A stretch of 64,000 nucleotides of DNA. Source: Phaseolus vulgaris (lineage: Eukaryota; Streptophyta; Magnoliopsida; Fabales; Fabaceae). Below are positions 10,695-21,856 of the stretch, piece after piece. The first letter of the stretch is position 1; each line of letters begins with the position of its first letter. A program made the translations under genes and the position numbers. Under the pieces are notes generated by a model. It was not told where the DNA came from. It saw only the letters and a program-made list of their open reading frames with translations, and did no database searches. Location: NCBI RefSeq assembly GCF_000499845.2, contig NC_023750.2, positions 9,259,845 to 9,323,844 of the forward strand, in the 5' to 3' direction.

Positions 10695-11490
10695 TAACAT
10701 TCAAATATGTTAAGTATTATCATTTAGGTCAGAACCTTAGAAGTACTTTCCAGTCAAATTTAAGATTCTAGATCATGGTAAACCAAGCATTACAAACAAA
10801 ACAATAATATCAATCATTAATCAAGAACAAAATATTATGTTTAGATATCATCTCAATACATAAGAGTTTGAACATATTACTCTCAATCCTAAAGGGTAGA
10901 ATTAGTTACACATGATGGCTATTACAAGCAGGGAGAGCAAGAAAAGAAGATCTAGGATGTTTCTCCTTGGCGATTTCCTCCTCTAATGTTTCTCACACCT
11001 CCTATTCTCCCAATTGGGTTACAATTCACTCAATGGTGTTTCCTTCTCAATCTTGCACGTCTAGGGTTGTGCCTTAAGCCTCATATTTAACCTAATTTTC
11101 TTGGGCTTAAGTGACTTCTCGCTTGGGCGCTAATGGGCTAACTTAGGTGAGTAAAATGTAAAAAAGCCCAATGTTACTGGAGCAATCTCGCTCAAGTGAG
11201 AATGATCTCGCTTGAGCGATTTGGGGCAACTTTGGTGATGCTGGTGCATTCCAACTTTCCCTTTTTAGCTTTGTATATTCTCTTTTTACCCAATTATCTT
11301 CATTATTCCCTAAAATCCTGAAATTAACACAAATTTGGGAATAAATCGTTCTTATTTAAATTAAAATCACAAAATATGTAAACAGGTATAATTTCATAAA
11401 TTAGGGGTTATTTTATACTTATTTTAGCAATTAATACCCATAAGTGCCTATATTTTAATATGAAATATTACTGAAATTTGGCATTTATCA
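10695..11490 (-). repeat. 5' LTR of the Athila-like element
   Basis: Minus-strand LTR starting TGATAAATGCC at 11490, just inside a copia integrase-RT relic (11491 onward). It contains CTCGCTTGAGCGA-type motifs near 11187-11220. Its inner end and primer site were removed by the 10505-10694 event, so LTR length is at least 796 bp. Confidence 0.75.
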
Positions 11491-11493
11491 CAC

Positions 11494-12445
11494 TAGTAGC
11501 TTCCAAAAAACTTATTGGATCATTTTCAACTAGATAAGTGTAAAAAACATATCCTAATGAGGTTTCCTTTCTTTGTCTTTTACTTCTCCTAACATCCTTA
11601 CCCATGACATCACTAGCACTATCTATAGGTTGTTAAAAAGTACCACTACTCTTCAAAGGAAAGATATGTTCAAAGAACTCAACATTTTTCGTCTCTACTA
11701 TAATGTTACGTTCTATTATAACACTATTAAGAACTAGAAACCTATAGGAAACACTATGTTCTGCATATCCTAAGAACATGCAATCAGATGTTTTAGAGGA
11801 TATTTTCCTTTTCTTAAGATCAAGTAACATCACTTTAGCTAAGCACCCCCACACTCTTAGGTATTTCAGATTAGGTTGATATCCTTTCCACAACTCATAA
11901 GGTGTTTTACCAGTTTTCTTATGTGGTATCCTATTTTGTAAAAAACACGCGGTAAGTAGAGATTCACCCTGCAGATTATCAGTAGCATTAGAACAAATAA
12001 TCATGGCATTTGTCATTTCTTTAAGAGTCCTATTTTTCCTTTCAGCTATTCCATTAGATTCAGATGAATACGGTGGGGTTACTTCATGAATAATACATTC
12101 TTCAACAAAATAATCATTAAATAAAACATATTCACCACCTATATCTGATCTAATTCTTTTAGTTTTCTTATTCATTTGGTTTTCTACTTCCGCCTTATAA
12201 GTTAAGAACATGTCAAAAGCTTCATCCTTATGTTTGATTAAATACACTTTGGTGTATCTAGAAAAATCATCAATAAATGTTACAAAATAATTTTTACCAG
12301 CTCTAGACATGGTTTGTTTTAAATCGGCAAGATTGATATAAATTAAACCAAGAAGTTCAGTTTGACGTTCTACAAAATGACATGTTTTCTTCGTTATTTT
12401 AGATTCGACGCATATATCACATTTACTATTTTGTTTGTCATTCAT
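11494..12445 (-). pseudogene. copia integrase, minus strand
   Basis: A 270-residue frame, 12445-11633, carries the integrase core. It starts after the zinc-binding region (CDICVESKITKK). The first catalytic Asp position is substituted: the usual HTDL reads INLADL. YFVTFIDDFSRYTKVYL is well kept. The second Asp is present in IRSDIGGEY, and the Glu in SNGIAERKNRTL. The C-terminal part reads TPYELWKGYQPNLKYLRVWGC and FLGYAEHSVSYRF. A linker into RT continues to about 11494. The frame is long because damage is mainly by substitution. Loss of the first Asp and missing RT argue against function. It is a different copia lineage from the SIRE-like ones. Confidence 0.82.
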
Positions 12446-12612
12446 GTTGATTAATCCTAGTCATTGCAATTTCATAACATACAAATAACTCACATGTCAT
12501 AATCTAGCATGCCACACATCATACGAATCAACAATATAAACAAAAGATCTAGATTCATTAATAACTTCATAAATGTTGAATACAAAAAGACCTTGATCAC
12601 AATATCCCTTTC

Positions 12613-13877
12613 CTACCAAAAAAATTTATTTTTTGTCATAAGAATCTTGTCAGATTCAAATGATACTTTAACCCCTACTTTGCATAGCAATGCTACACAA
12701 ATCAAATTAACTCTAATTGATGGCACATGTAGCACATCACTTAAAGCTAGAGTTTTACCTGATTTGAGCTTTAAAAAAGCCTTTCCTTTTCCTAGGACAG
12801 GAGTTGTCCTAGAGTCACCAAGATAAACTTGTTCTTCTCCATCCCCCACACTTGTGTAGGAGGTAAACCCATTTATGTTTGCACATATGTGTTTGGTAGC
12901 CCCAGAGTCTACAACCCATTTGCTCACATCGTTCACAAGATTTACTTGTGAAATGACTGCCACAATGGCATCTTCCTCTTTAGCTAGATTTGCCTTAGAA
13001 GGATAGTCATGTTTGGCCCTATGTCTGCACTGAGGTGCATGATGACCTGGTTTTCCACATACAAAGCAATTTCTCCTTTTCTTAAAGGTGGGGTTAGTTC
13101 CATTGGGACGAGATAATTTATTATTATATTTATTTTTATAATCAGATTTTTTCTCGTACCTTTTTGTTGATAGTTTGTCTTCTACCATGTTTGCTTTGGC
13201 AATCAAAGTTTTGGCCCTTGTAGCTGCACACTCCTTCTTATTTGTGTCTTCAATAATGATGTCGGTGATCAGATCTGATAGTGACATTTGTTTGTGCCTA
13301 TGCTTTAGTTGTTTTTTGTAACCAGTCGAAGATTACATAAGCTTTTCGATCAACAGTTTGGACACAAATTCATCATGCAAGGCTATACTCTCAGCTTTGA
13401 TATCTTTAAGCAACTTGTGCTATTCGTTTATATGAATTTTTATGTCTTTGTCTTCGATCATCTCCCTGCAATAATAGTTTCTGATCCCAAACTTTTATCT
13501 AACAACGTCTTCGGCAGTGTATTTAAGGATAAGGGAATACAAAATATATTTTCCTTCCTTGTAAGAGCAATAAACATATAACAGATTGTTAGATAATGCA
13601 TCGAGGAAGGTGTGACGACATAACTTATTTCCATGGGTCCAAGCATCAATTTGTTTCACAGTCGTGCTTGATTCGGGTTTAGAAATTCTAAGTGTAAAAG
13701 CGACTCCGTACATGTCCAACAGGGTAGACACATGTTCTTACCAGCGTCGAAAATTCTGACGAATGAAGACTTCAATTTTCGAGACGTCCGAAAATGGTTT
13801 CGCAAAAATGGTTTGCATTGTGGAAACAATGTTGATGTTTCCTGAGTAAAGTTGTTGTTGTTCGTATTGTTAACCAT
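12613..13877 (-). pseudogene. copia gag-protease, minus strand, frameshifted
   Basis: Gag begins near 13877 (MVNNTNNNNFTQE). After a frame shift it reads FRRWQEHVSTLLDMYGVAF near 13760-13705, and then WTHGNKLCRHTFLDALSNN. The frame 13287-12613 adds MSLSDLITDIIIEDTN, a lysine-rich linker, the zinc knuckle CFVCGKPGHHAPQC near 13074-13033, and protease with the catalytic loop WVVDSGATKHIC near 12923-12888. At least three frame breaks occur (about 13795, 13495 and 13330). Family: classic plant copia gag (UBN2) and retropepsin. The catalytic DSG is intact. Confidence 0.85.
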
Positions 13878-14523
13878 AAGTTCTTATGATTGTAGTAAAT
13901 AAGGCAATGAAGTTGTGAGTGAGATGAAAGAACGAAACCCCTCTTTATATAGGGAGAAGAATCCACATCCGTTGCATATTCACAACCTAGATTAGTGGCA
14001 CGTTCCATTAACTAGCCGCTGGAAACGGAGCAACCGTCGGAACTGTGGGGAAGATCGCGAAGAAGAAGGAACACAAAGAAAATGAAGGGCGTGAACCTTC
14101 CCGGTCGTGCGACCATGATTCTGAGTGAAGAAGGCAACGTCGCACGTCAATCTCGAAGCAGATCCAGTCTTCGGTACACTTCTGAGATCTCCTCCAACGA
14201 CATCGAAAAATCACTAAGGTTTGTATGTCAAAAAATAACACTTAATATTAAGAGTTTGTATGTCAAAAAAAATAAAATTAGTAGAATTGATATAGGTTTC
14301 TACTTCTGATGTCAAGAATTTTTAAACGGGTAGTGTGATATGGTAAGCTTGCATGAATAGTAGATTTTATAGTTGTTAATATTTTAGCAATTGTGGGTTG
14401 TGTCAATATATGTTATCATATGTCATAAATATCATACTTAATGAATATTTTTATTGTAAAATTGACTATTTAAAAATAGTTATATTTTAATTTTACTAAA
14501 TTCATTATGTGATAGTTAAGACA
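13878..14523. other. Probable leader of the minus copia relic plus unassigned AT-rich sequence
   Basis: 13878-14240 is GC-moderate and probably the 5' leader of the relic. A short direct repeat, GTTTGTATGTCAAAAAA, occurs at about 14220 and 14255. 14300-14523 is AT-rich with no frame. I see no gene. Confidence 0.4.
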
Positions 14524-15303
14524 TGTTATCGCGGTTGACCTTCGGGTTGACTGGATGGGCAAGCTTCGCTTATAATCTATCTCTTCTTGGTGCACTGGAA
14601 CAACACTCCGTTGAGACAAAGGAGACTCTGCCTGTTGATGACACTCTGACAATCAAGTCAGTGAGAACATACAAAATAATAATAAGTTTTAGTCTCTAGT
14701 ACTTAGAAAACAACCTCTCTTTATCGGGGCTCTCAAGCCCCTTTTATAGTTATTCCTCTAACAGCTTTCACGCACGAGAATATAATCTCTACTGAAAGTA
14801 TAAAATAATAACAAAAAACCACCTACTCACGTGAACCTTTCATGTTTGGGTGCTAACAACAGGAAAATATTTTGTTCACTAACACCTTTAGTCACGGTGC
14901 TAACAACAGAAGAGAATCTTGTGCACCATTATTCTCAGGTGCTATGTACTTATTTAATAGTTTTATATATTCAACTAACAACTTTATGCATATATTTATT
15001 TAACTAACAGCTCTGTGTATATCAACATTTATATTTAACTAACAACTTTATATTAATATATGACAAAACTTATTATTTTCTCTATTTTAATTATAGACAA
15101 AACTTATTAATATATGACAAAACTTTATATTATTTTCTATCGGGCTTACCAACGAAACTGGGTCGAGCCCATGACCCGCTTTTGGGCCCAAAGTCGAGCT
15201 GACCATACCCAAATCAAAACTGAGACTGAAACTACTTTATACACTTATTGTTTCTTTGCCCCAGTACAGACTTGAGCGTCGGAGTGCAAACGTTCATCAA
15301 GGC
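14524..15303. repeat. LTR-like sequence, boundaries unclear
   Basis: On the minus strand 14750-14524 resembles the promoter-to-end part of an LTR: CTATAAAAGGGGC near 14750, then TTGATTGTCAGAGTGTCATC and a terminus-like GCGATAACA at 14524. On the plus strand 15270-15298 carries TTGAGCGTCGGAGTGCAAACG, which continues after the copia insertion at 20565. Two LTR-type pieces in opposite orientation therefore seem to meet here. Between them (14940-15130) are short direct repeats (TTAACTAACAACTTTAT, ATGACAAAACTT). I could not define complete ends. Confidence 0.4.
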
Positions 15304-15569
15304 TGTTGATCAAGAGTGATCAAGGGCTTTGAAGAATCCAAATCCAATGTGTTTGATGCAAGGCTGGAGTTGTTGTTGTGTTTAGGGTAGGATCTGGGTA
15401 GTTTAAAAGTGTAATCCACTCTTTGTTGAATCTAAAGCTAATGTGTTTTTAAAAACGTTTTGAAATTAAGTGTTTTTCGAAAGGTTGTTAGGTGTTTTTC
15501 AAAAGGTTGAAAACTATTTTGGTTGTTTGACTTGCTATCAAACAAAACAATCGATTGTTTCGTGGTACT
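15304..15569 (+). repeat. 5' LTR remnant (about 266 bp) fused to gag leader
   Basis: This is collinear with the first part of the 3' LTR (19474 onward) up to CGATTGTTTCGTGG near 15564-15569. After that the sequence jumps to TACTTGAAAAATACTCAAGTGTGATCC, the leader just before gag, which is also seen at 505-530 in the element at the start of the window. About 820 bp of LTR plus the primer-binding site are missing. Confidence 0.85.
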
Positions 15570-15607
15570 TGAAAAATACTCAAGTGTGATCCTAAAACCT
15601 TTTTTCT

Positions 15608-16513
15608 ATGGCTGGAAAACTACCTTTTGAGGAGGGTGTTTCAATTAACAAACCACCTCTGTTTTGTGGTTTGAATTATAAGTATTGGGAAGCTAGAATG
15701 AAAATCTTTGTTGAATCCATTGATCAAGGAATTTGGGATGCAATTGAAAATGGCCCTTTCATTCCTAAAATTAAAAAAAATGGATCTTTTATTAAAAATC
15801 CTTGGTCCCAATGGACTAATGAAGAAAGTGAGAATGCCAAGTTTGATTGCATTGCCAAGAATATAATAACTTCTGCCTTGGATTCTAAAGAATTTTTCAG
15901 GATCTCAGAATGTGAATCTGCTAAAGAAATGTGGGATACACTTAAAGCAACTCATGAGAGTACCATTGAAATAAAGAAAGCAAAGACAAGAAGTCAAGGA
16001 AGAAGAAAAAGGAGGCAAAATAAAAAATGTCTCAATTTGTGTTTCATGGTAAAAAAGGAAGATGATGCAAGCAGTGGAAAATTGATGGAAAGCATGCAGC
16101 AGTGGTATCTGGACAATGGCTGCTCAAAACACATGACATGAGATAAATCTAAGTTTATGAGCATCATCTTCAAACAAGAAGGCCATGTAACATATGGAGA
16201 CAACAACAAAAGAAGAATTCTTGGAAGAGGCTCTATAGGAGACAAGAGTATCTTGCTTATTCATGATGTCTTGTATGTAGAAGGACTAAAACACAACTTA
16301 CTTAGCATTAGCCAACTATGTGACAAAGGCTATCAAGTAATCTTCAAGACAAACTCTTGTGAAATCTGCCTTCCAAACTCAAAAGAGGTAATGTTGATTG
16401 GTAAGAGAATCAACAATGTCTATCTCTTGGATATTTCTTCTCCTTGTTCTATTGGTTGTCTTCTTTCTAAGTATGATGAATCTTGGTTATGGCATAGAAG
16501 AACATTCATATGA
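15608..16513 (+). pseudogene. copia gag fused to protease and GAG-pre-integrase, with deletion
   Basis: The ATG at 15608 opens MAGKLPFEEGVS, and the UBN2-type capsid follows (CGLNYKYWEARMKIFVES, KNIITSALDSKEFF). Near residue 125 the frame jumps from IEIKKAKTRSQ into a Lys/Arg-rich linker and then MQQWYLDNGCSKHMT, the protease catalytic loop with DSG changed to DNG. The distal capsid and zinc knuckle are thus deleted. A stop at 16141 follows. The frame 16157-16513 continues protease (ILGRGSIGDKSILLIHDVLYVEGLKHNLLSISQLCDKGY) and the GAG-pre-integrase domain (SWLWHRR). Deletion, stop and altered catalytic loop show it is dead. Confidence 0.85.
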
Positions 16514-17682
16514 ATCAGTTAAACAAATTAATATCAAAAGATCTTGTGATTGGGTTGCCCAAGCTTAAGTTTGAGAAGGACCACATATGTGAAGCATGTC
16601 AAAAGGGAAAACAAGTTAAAAATTTCTTCAAAATAAAAAATGTTGTTTCATCTTTAAAACCCCTTGAGCTACTCCACATGGATTTATTTGGACCTTCAAG
16701 AACCATGAGTCTTGGTGGCAACTATTATGCTCTTGTTATTGTGGATGATTTCTCTAGGTACACATGGACACTCTTATTGGAATTAAAGAGTGATGCCTTC
16801 TCTGCCTTCAAAAAGCTTGCTTGAAGGTTACAAAACACAAAAAACAGCAACATTGGTTCTATAAGGAGTGATCATGGAGGGGAATTTCAAAATGAGAAAT
16901 TCAGCAAATTCTGTGAGAAGATGGGGATCTTGCACAACTTCTCTACACCAAGAACTCCTCAATAGAATGGTGTAGTTGAAAGAAAGAAAATATCTCTTGA
17001 AGAGTTAGCAAGAACCATGCTAAGTGAATCCTCCCTACCCAAGTACTTTTTGGTTGATGCTGTTAGCACCTCTTGCTATGTGATGAATAGAGTGCTAATA
17101 AGGTCAATCTTGAAGAAAACTCCCTATGAACTCTTCAATTGAAGGAAGCCAAACATTTGTCACCTAATAGTGTTTGGATGCAGTTGTTTTGTTATGAACA
17201 ATGCGAAAGAAAATATGAGAAAGTTTGATGAAAAAGCTGATCATGGCATCTTTATTGGTTATTCATTAAATAGTCGTGCCTATAGGGTCTACAACAAGAG
17301 GCTCATGATTGTAGAAGAATCTGTTCCTGTGGTGTTTGATGAAGTTGATCACAAAAACATTCAAGCCTCAAAGAACAACACAAAAGAGGATGAGGAGAAC
17401 ATCAATTTGCAGAAATTGGACTGCTGTGCATTAAAACAACTGGTTGATTCATCGAAACAACCAATTGAAATTCTACAGCAGAGTGAGTTGCCTAAAGAGT
17501 GGAGAATACCAAGAGATTTGTTAGTGGAGAACATCATTGGGCAGATAAAGGAGAGTGTTTCTACACGTAGCTCTATCTCAAACTTTTGTAGGCACACTAC
17601 TTTTGTCTCTCAAGTTGAACCAAAGTCTATTGAAGAGCCCTTAAAGATGAAAAATGGGTGGAAGCTATGCATCAAGAGCTGA
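16510..17682 (+). pseudogene. copia integrase with linker to RT, several stops
   Basis: The zinc-binding part is HICEACQKGKQVK near 16580-16620. The catalytic core has LLHMDLFGPSRTMSLGG (first Asp, about 16677) and YALVIVDDFSRYTW. After a stop near 16823 come SIRSDHGGEFQN (second Asp, about 16870) and a premature stop just before NGVVERK (Glu, about 16978). The C-terminal part is VFGCSCFVMNNAKENMRKFDEKADHGIFIGYSLNSRAYRVYN (17170-17305), followed by a variable linker (17360-17600). All three acidic residues are present but the frame is broken at least three times. Confidence 0.83.
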
Positions 17683-19137
17683 ATCAGTTTGCTAGGAATG
17701 ATGTGTGGTTTCTGGTTCCCAAGACAGATGAGATGAACATCATTGGATCTAAATGGGTTTTCAGAAACAAGCTAGATGAAGCTGGAGTAATTACTAGAAA
17801 CAAGGCAAGGCTAGTTGCCAAAGGCTATAATCAAGAGGAAGGAATTGACTATGGTGAAACATTTGCCCCTGTTGCAAGATTGGAAGTTGTGAGGTTGCTG
17901 CTGGCTTTTGCTTGTATGAGTGGATTCAAACTCTTTCAAATGGATGTGAAGAGTGCTTTTCATAATGGCTTTATCAATGAAGAAGTGTATGTTGAGCAAC
18001 CACCGGGTTTTGAGGATCATAACATCCCAATCATGTTTTTAAGTTGAAAAAGGATTTGTATGGGCTTAAGCAAGCTCCAAGGCAGTGGTATGAGAGGCTT
18101 AGCAACTTCCTTTTATCTCATGGTTATGAAAGAGGAATGATTGACAAAACTCTTTTCATCAAGAAGTCAAATTCTGAAATTATCTTGGTGCAAATCTATG
18201 TTGATGACATCATTTTTTGTGGTACCAAAGATAATTTGTGTGAAGAATTTGTGGCTGCTATGCAAGGTGAGTTTGAGATGTCTATGATGGGGGAGCTTTC
18301 CAGAATTGCAGGTCAAGCAAACAAAGGATGGAATTTTTCTATGCCAATCAAAATATTGCAAAGAAATTCTCAAGAAATTTGAAATGGAAAGTTGCAAGGA
18401 AGCTAGCACACTTATGCTTTCAAGTTGTTATATGGATGCAGATGCTGCTGGAAAAGAGGTAGATCAAACAAAATACAGAGGTTTAATTGGTTCCTTACTC
18501 TATCTCACATCAAGTAGACCAGATATCATGTTTGTCGTATGTCTTTGTGCAAGATATCAAGTAAATCCAAAGGAATCTCACTTCAAAACTGCAAAGAGAA
18601 TTCTTAAATATCTCAAAGGAACAACCAATGTTGGTCTATGGTATCCTTCTCACTCTCCTATACACTTAATTGGTTATTCAGATTCTGATTTTCCAGGGTG
18701 TAAGCTGGACAGAAAAAAGCACAAGTGGCATTTGTCATCTTCTTGGATCAAGTCTCATTTCTTGGCATAGTAAGAAGCAAGCTTGTGTAGCTCTTTCTAC
18801 TGCAGAGGCTGGATACATTCCTGCTGGGAGCTATTGTGCACAAATACTTTGGCTTAAACAACAACTTGCAGATTTTGAATTGAAGATCAACAAGGTTCCT
18901 TTGCTTTGTGACAACACAAGTGCTATAAATCTCACCAAAAATCAGATTCAGCACTCAAGAACTAAGCACATTGAGATTCGTCATCATTTCATAAGGGATC
19001 ATGTGAACAATTGTGAAGTAAAATTCATTGAAACAAAATTGCAACTAGCTGATATATTAACAAAACCTCTACAAAAAGAAAGGTTTTTCTTCTTAAGAAA
19101 TGAGTTAGGCATTCTTGACTCTCAAAATCTCTCTTAA
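17658..19137 (+). pseudogene. copia reverse transcriptase and RNase H
   Basis: RT begins NDVWFLVPKTDEMNIIGSKWVF (from about 17697) and holds NKARLVAKGYNQEEGIDYGETFAPVARLE and FQMDVKSAFHNGF. After a frame break near 18047 come LYGLKQAPRQWYERL and the catalytic YVDD (about 18197-18208). A second break near 18305 leads into EFEMSMMGELS and DQTKYRGLIGSLLYLTSSRPDIMF. RNase H follows with WHSKKQACVALSTAEAGYI and CDNTSAINLTKNQIQHSRTKHIEIRHHFIRD, ending ADILTKPLQKERF near 19085 with the stop at 19135. The domain order PR-IN-RT-RH is diagnostic of Ty1/copia. Catalytic motifs remain but three frame breaks disable it. Confidence 0.88.
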
Positions 19138-19473
19138 ACTATTTTTTATACTTAAAGTCTATTTCTGAAGACAAATAGGGGAGAATTAGTTGGTTTTTGT
19201 GTTGCCTGCTCTCTATAAAATGTTTCAAACTGTTAAATCTCTCTAATTTCTGAAATTGGAACTGTTTTCCTGCTTTTGCTGACAGAAACAACCGATTGAA
19301 TCGAGGAAACAACCGGTTGTTTGTCTGATACAATGTTTAGTAAATGTGATATTCTAACCTACTGCTATAGATGTTTTGTATTGCATAAGTTTTGTTTTGC
19401 AGGAACTGCTTCAGATTCAAACAAAGTCCAACACAAGCAACCAGGGATTTGTCTTCATCAAATAGGGGAAGAT

Positions 19474-20559
19474 TATTGATCAAGAGTGATCAAGGGCTTT
19501 GAAGAATCCAAATCCAATGTGTTTGATGCAAGGCTGGAGTTGCTGCTGTGTTTAGGGTAGTATCTGGGTAGTTTAAAAGTGTAATCCACTCTTTGCTGAA
19601 TCTAAAGCTAATGTGTTTTTAAAACCTTTTTGAAATTAAGTGTTTTTCAAACTAAGTGAAGAACAACTTGTTGTTTTGTCGAAACAACCGATTGTTTTAC
19701 TCTTAGGTGTTTTTGAAAAGGTTGAAAACTGTTTTGGTTGGTTGACTTGCTGTCAAACCAAAACAATCGATTGTTTCGTGGTTTCAATCGATTGTTTCTT
19801 TGAAAATCCTAACAGAATTCTGTTTTGGTGGTTGAATGTGCTTTAAATGTTTTCCAACTGAATACGCTCCTCTATTAAATGCTTTGACCAATCTTTGAAA
19901 AGTATAAATGGTTTGTTTATGTTTTAAAACAAACAAGAGAAATAGATTTGAGTTTTCAGTTTTGAAAAAGATTGCTTTCAAGTTTTTGAACATTCACATC
20001 AAGCTTTGGATTTTCTCAAGAAAGAGTTGAATAGGATTGCATCTATATTGATTTCAGATTGTTCTGTAAACAAGTGTAATTCATTTTGAATCTTCTGTAA
20101 TTTCTGGTGTTGTTGCCAAGAAGTGTTGTGTGCTCTTGAGGTGGTCAAGATCAACATTCTTGGTGTGTGTTGTGCCAAAGTGAGTGTGTTTCTTGAAGGG
20201 TTCAAGGTTACTACTTTGGTGGTTTGTGTGTAATTTGTTTTGATTGCTTAGTGGATTGCCCAGTGGCTTCTAGGGACTGGATGTAGCTCTTTGTTTAAGA
20301 GTGAATCAGTATAAACTGTTTGTGTATCTCTTTCTTCCCTTGAACTCCTTTAAATTCAGTTGTTATTGTTTTACTGGTATAAACAACCGATTGTTTTTCT
20401 GGTGTTTTGTTGTTTTGTGGTTAAATTCTTGGCTAATTGAAATTCTGATCTGGATTCACACAAAGGATTTTGTTCAAGCTGAAAAAGTTTTCAAAAACCT
20501 CTCTTAAACAATTCACCCGCCCCCCTCTCCTCTCTCATTTAAGGCCATATATTCTAACA
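19474..20559 (+). repeat. 3' LTR of the second copia element (1086 bp)
   Basis: It begins TATTGATCAAGAG; the 5' copy begins TGTTGATCAAGAG, so the invariant TG tip has mutated to TA. It ends ATTCTAACA. It holds AATCGATTG/AACCGATTG motifs near 19684, 19764, 19785 and 20386. Confidence 0.9.
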
Positions 20560-20564
20560 AAGGC

Positions 20565-20680
20565 GCCCTTCGTCTTTGCAGGTGAGAGATTCTTCAACTA
20601 AGAAAGTTCGATTCTGAGGCAGAGACGGGGGCAGAGATTGTCGTTCGAGTCAACCGATGAGCATAAGTATATAGATTATA
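20565..20680 (+). repeat. Continuation of the LTR-like sequence split by the copia element
   Basis: GCGCCCTTCGTCTTTGCAGG resumes the motif interrupted at 15298 (compare the unbroken form near 6410-6455). It runs to about GTCAACCGATGAGCA. AT-rich spacer follows. Confidence 0.5.
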
Positions 20681-21058
20681 TGTTTCACATAGTGATTTGA
20701 GATTGGTTCATATGAGATGGTTTTGTGTCCTCAGAGGGTGAGAAAGTTGGTTTCAAGTAACTCATGATAGGTAATTTACACGGTGTTTGGTTAAGCATAT
20801 TTACTTTAATCGATGACAATATAAAACGATAAAAATACGTTTGAATATATTAATTTTATAAGAAATAAGAGCGAGTGAATGGGTGAACGTGAAGTAGTAT
20901 TGTTGACAACATCAATGCAAACAAAAACTAGAAAGCCACATTTACATTTAACAAAATATAACTACAATTACAACAAACTTTAATAAAAAAATCGTCAAAT
21001 CAGAATCTAGATATAAAAAATATAATAAAAATTATGAAAAAAAATATTAAAAATATTA
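20681..21058. other. AT-rich spacer, no gene
   Basis: No convincing frame. GTTTCAAGTAACTCATGATAGGTA near 20751 recurs at about 22341, a direct repeat 1.6 kb apart with similar flanks. Confidence 0.5.
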
Positions 21059-21063
21059 ATTAC

Positions 21064-21187
21064 TGTTGGAGATCCCACATCGACTAGAGATGAGAGTCTT
21101 TCATAGTATATAAGTGGGTGCAAACCTCACCTTATTGAGCCGGTTTTATGGGGTTGAGTTAGGCTTAAAGTCCACTCTTCTGTAATA
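21064..21187 (+). mobile_element. TRIM solo LTR (124 bp) with TSD ATTAC
   Basis: It starts TGTTGGAGATCCCACATCG and ends CTGTAATA, where the family end should be TAACA. It is flanked by ATTAC at 21059-21063 and 21188-21192. It matches the LTRs of the TRIM at 21857. TRIMs are miniature LTR retroelements without coding capacity. Confidence 0.9.
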
Positions 21188-21192
21188 ATTAC

Positions 21193-21851
21193 CAAAAAAA
21201 AATTAATTATTAAAAAAATTAACATAATCAATTATGCGTTATAATATGTAATTAACTATATAATTAAATATATAATAATATAATATAAATAATATAAATA
21301 TATTTATATAATAATGTATATACACAATAAGAAAATTATTAGTATTATTAATATAAATATTAATTATAAAATAATAATAAAATTTAAATAAACTTTTAAA
21401 TTAATAATAATAATAAATATAAATTAAATAATTAATAATGATTAAATAATTGATCTTGACTTACTTTTATGAGGTAATCCATTATTATGTATTATTTTTC
21501 AAATGTTGTTTTTAAAATTTTTAATATTACAATTCAATTTATAATGAAAAAAATTATTTTAATGAAAACTTTCTATCGACAATTATAAGTAACTCTTAGT
21601 TTTAAAAAAAAAAATATAATTTAGAAAGTTTTAATTAAGTTAAATCTACACAAAAATATCATATTTCATTATACAAATGTTTTTAAAGAAAATGACAAAT
21701 TTATAAATTTATATTTAAATATTTTAAATAAATTAAAAAAATCATAATCATCACATCACTCACAAGACTTCAATAAATATCTACAAATACACTTTAGTAC
21801 CTTAATTCAAACAACTCCACTTTCTTCACATTTTCTTTCAAATCATTCTAA
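21193..21851. other. Very AT-rich spacer, no gene
   Basis: Long A/T stretches of the TAATAATAT type, no frame and no recognisable repeat family. Confidence 0.5.
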
Positions 21852-21856
21852 ATTCA

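Larger units (their letters stand above)
5344..11490 (-). mobile_element. Athila/Tat-type Ty3/gypsy element, minus strand, RT-RH-IN deleted
   Basis: Read on the minus strand: the 5' LTR (11490-10695) begins TGATAAATGCCAAATTTC, followed by gag (10500-9826), then protease (8853-8180), the hallmark post-pol sequence GCTTATTGGAAGGCAACCCAA (about 8147-8120), a long 3' untranslated region, a polypurine tract AAGTTGGGGGGAG (5408-5395), and the first 51 bases of the 3' LTR (5394-5344), which the copia element interrupts. RT, RNase H and integrase are missing: protease runs straight into the 3' region. The element is therefore a deletion derivative. Assignment to the Athila/Tat side of gypsy comes from the gag and protease motifs and is moderately sure. 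Confidence 0.8.
11491..14300 (-). mobile_element. Minus-strand Ty1/copia relic, gag to integrase, truncated by the Athila insertion
   Basis: Gag (13877-12950), protease (12950-12620) and integrase (12445-11633) follow one another on the minus strand. Then comes the linker before RT (..RRSKRQRKETSLGY.., ending EATS at 11494) and an abrupt switch to the Athila LTR at 11490. The rest of pol and the 3' LTR are not in the window, or lie beyond the Athila element. The 5' LTR is not recognisable; sequence above 13880 may be leader. Confidence 0.8.
15304..20559 (+). mobile_element. Ty1/copia element (SIRE-like) with TSD AAGGC; 5' LTR internally deleted
   Basis: The element starts TGTTGATCAAG and ends CATATATTCTAACA. 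It is flanked by AAGGC at 15299-15303 and 20560-20564. Order: truncated 5' LTR, gag, protease, integrase, RT, RNase H, a purine tract (AAATAGGGGAAGAT, about 19459-19473) and the 3' LTR. The 5' LTR lost its right part together with the primer-binding site, so the U3-side LTR is joined almost directly to gag. All coding regions carry stops or frameshifts. The target duplication proves that it integrated as one unit before the deletion. Confidence 0.92.
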
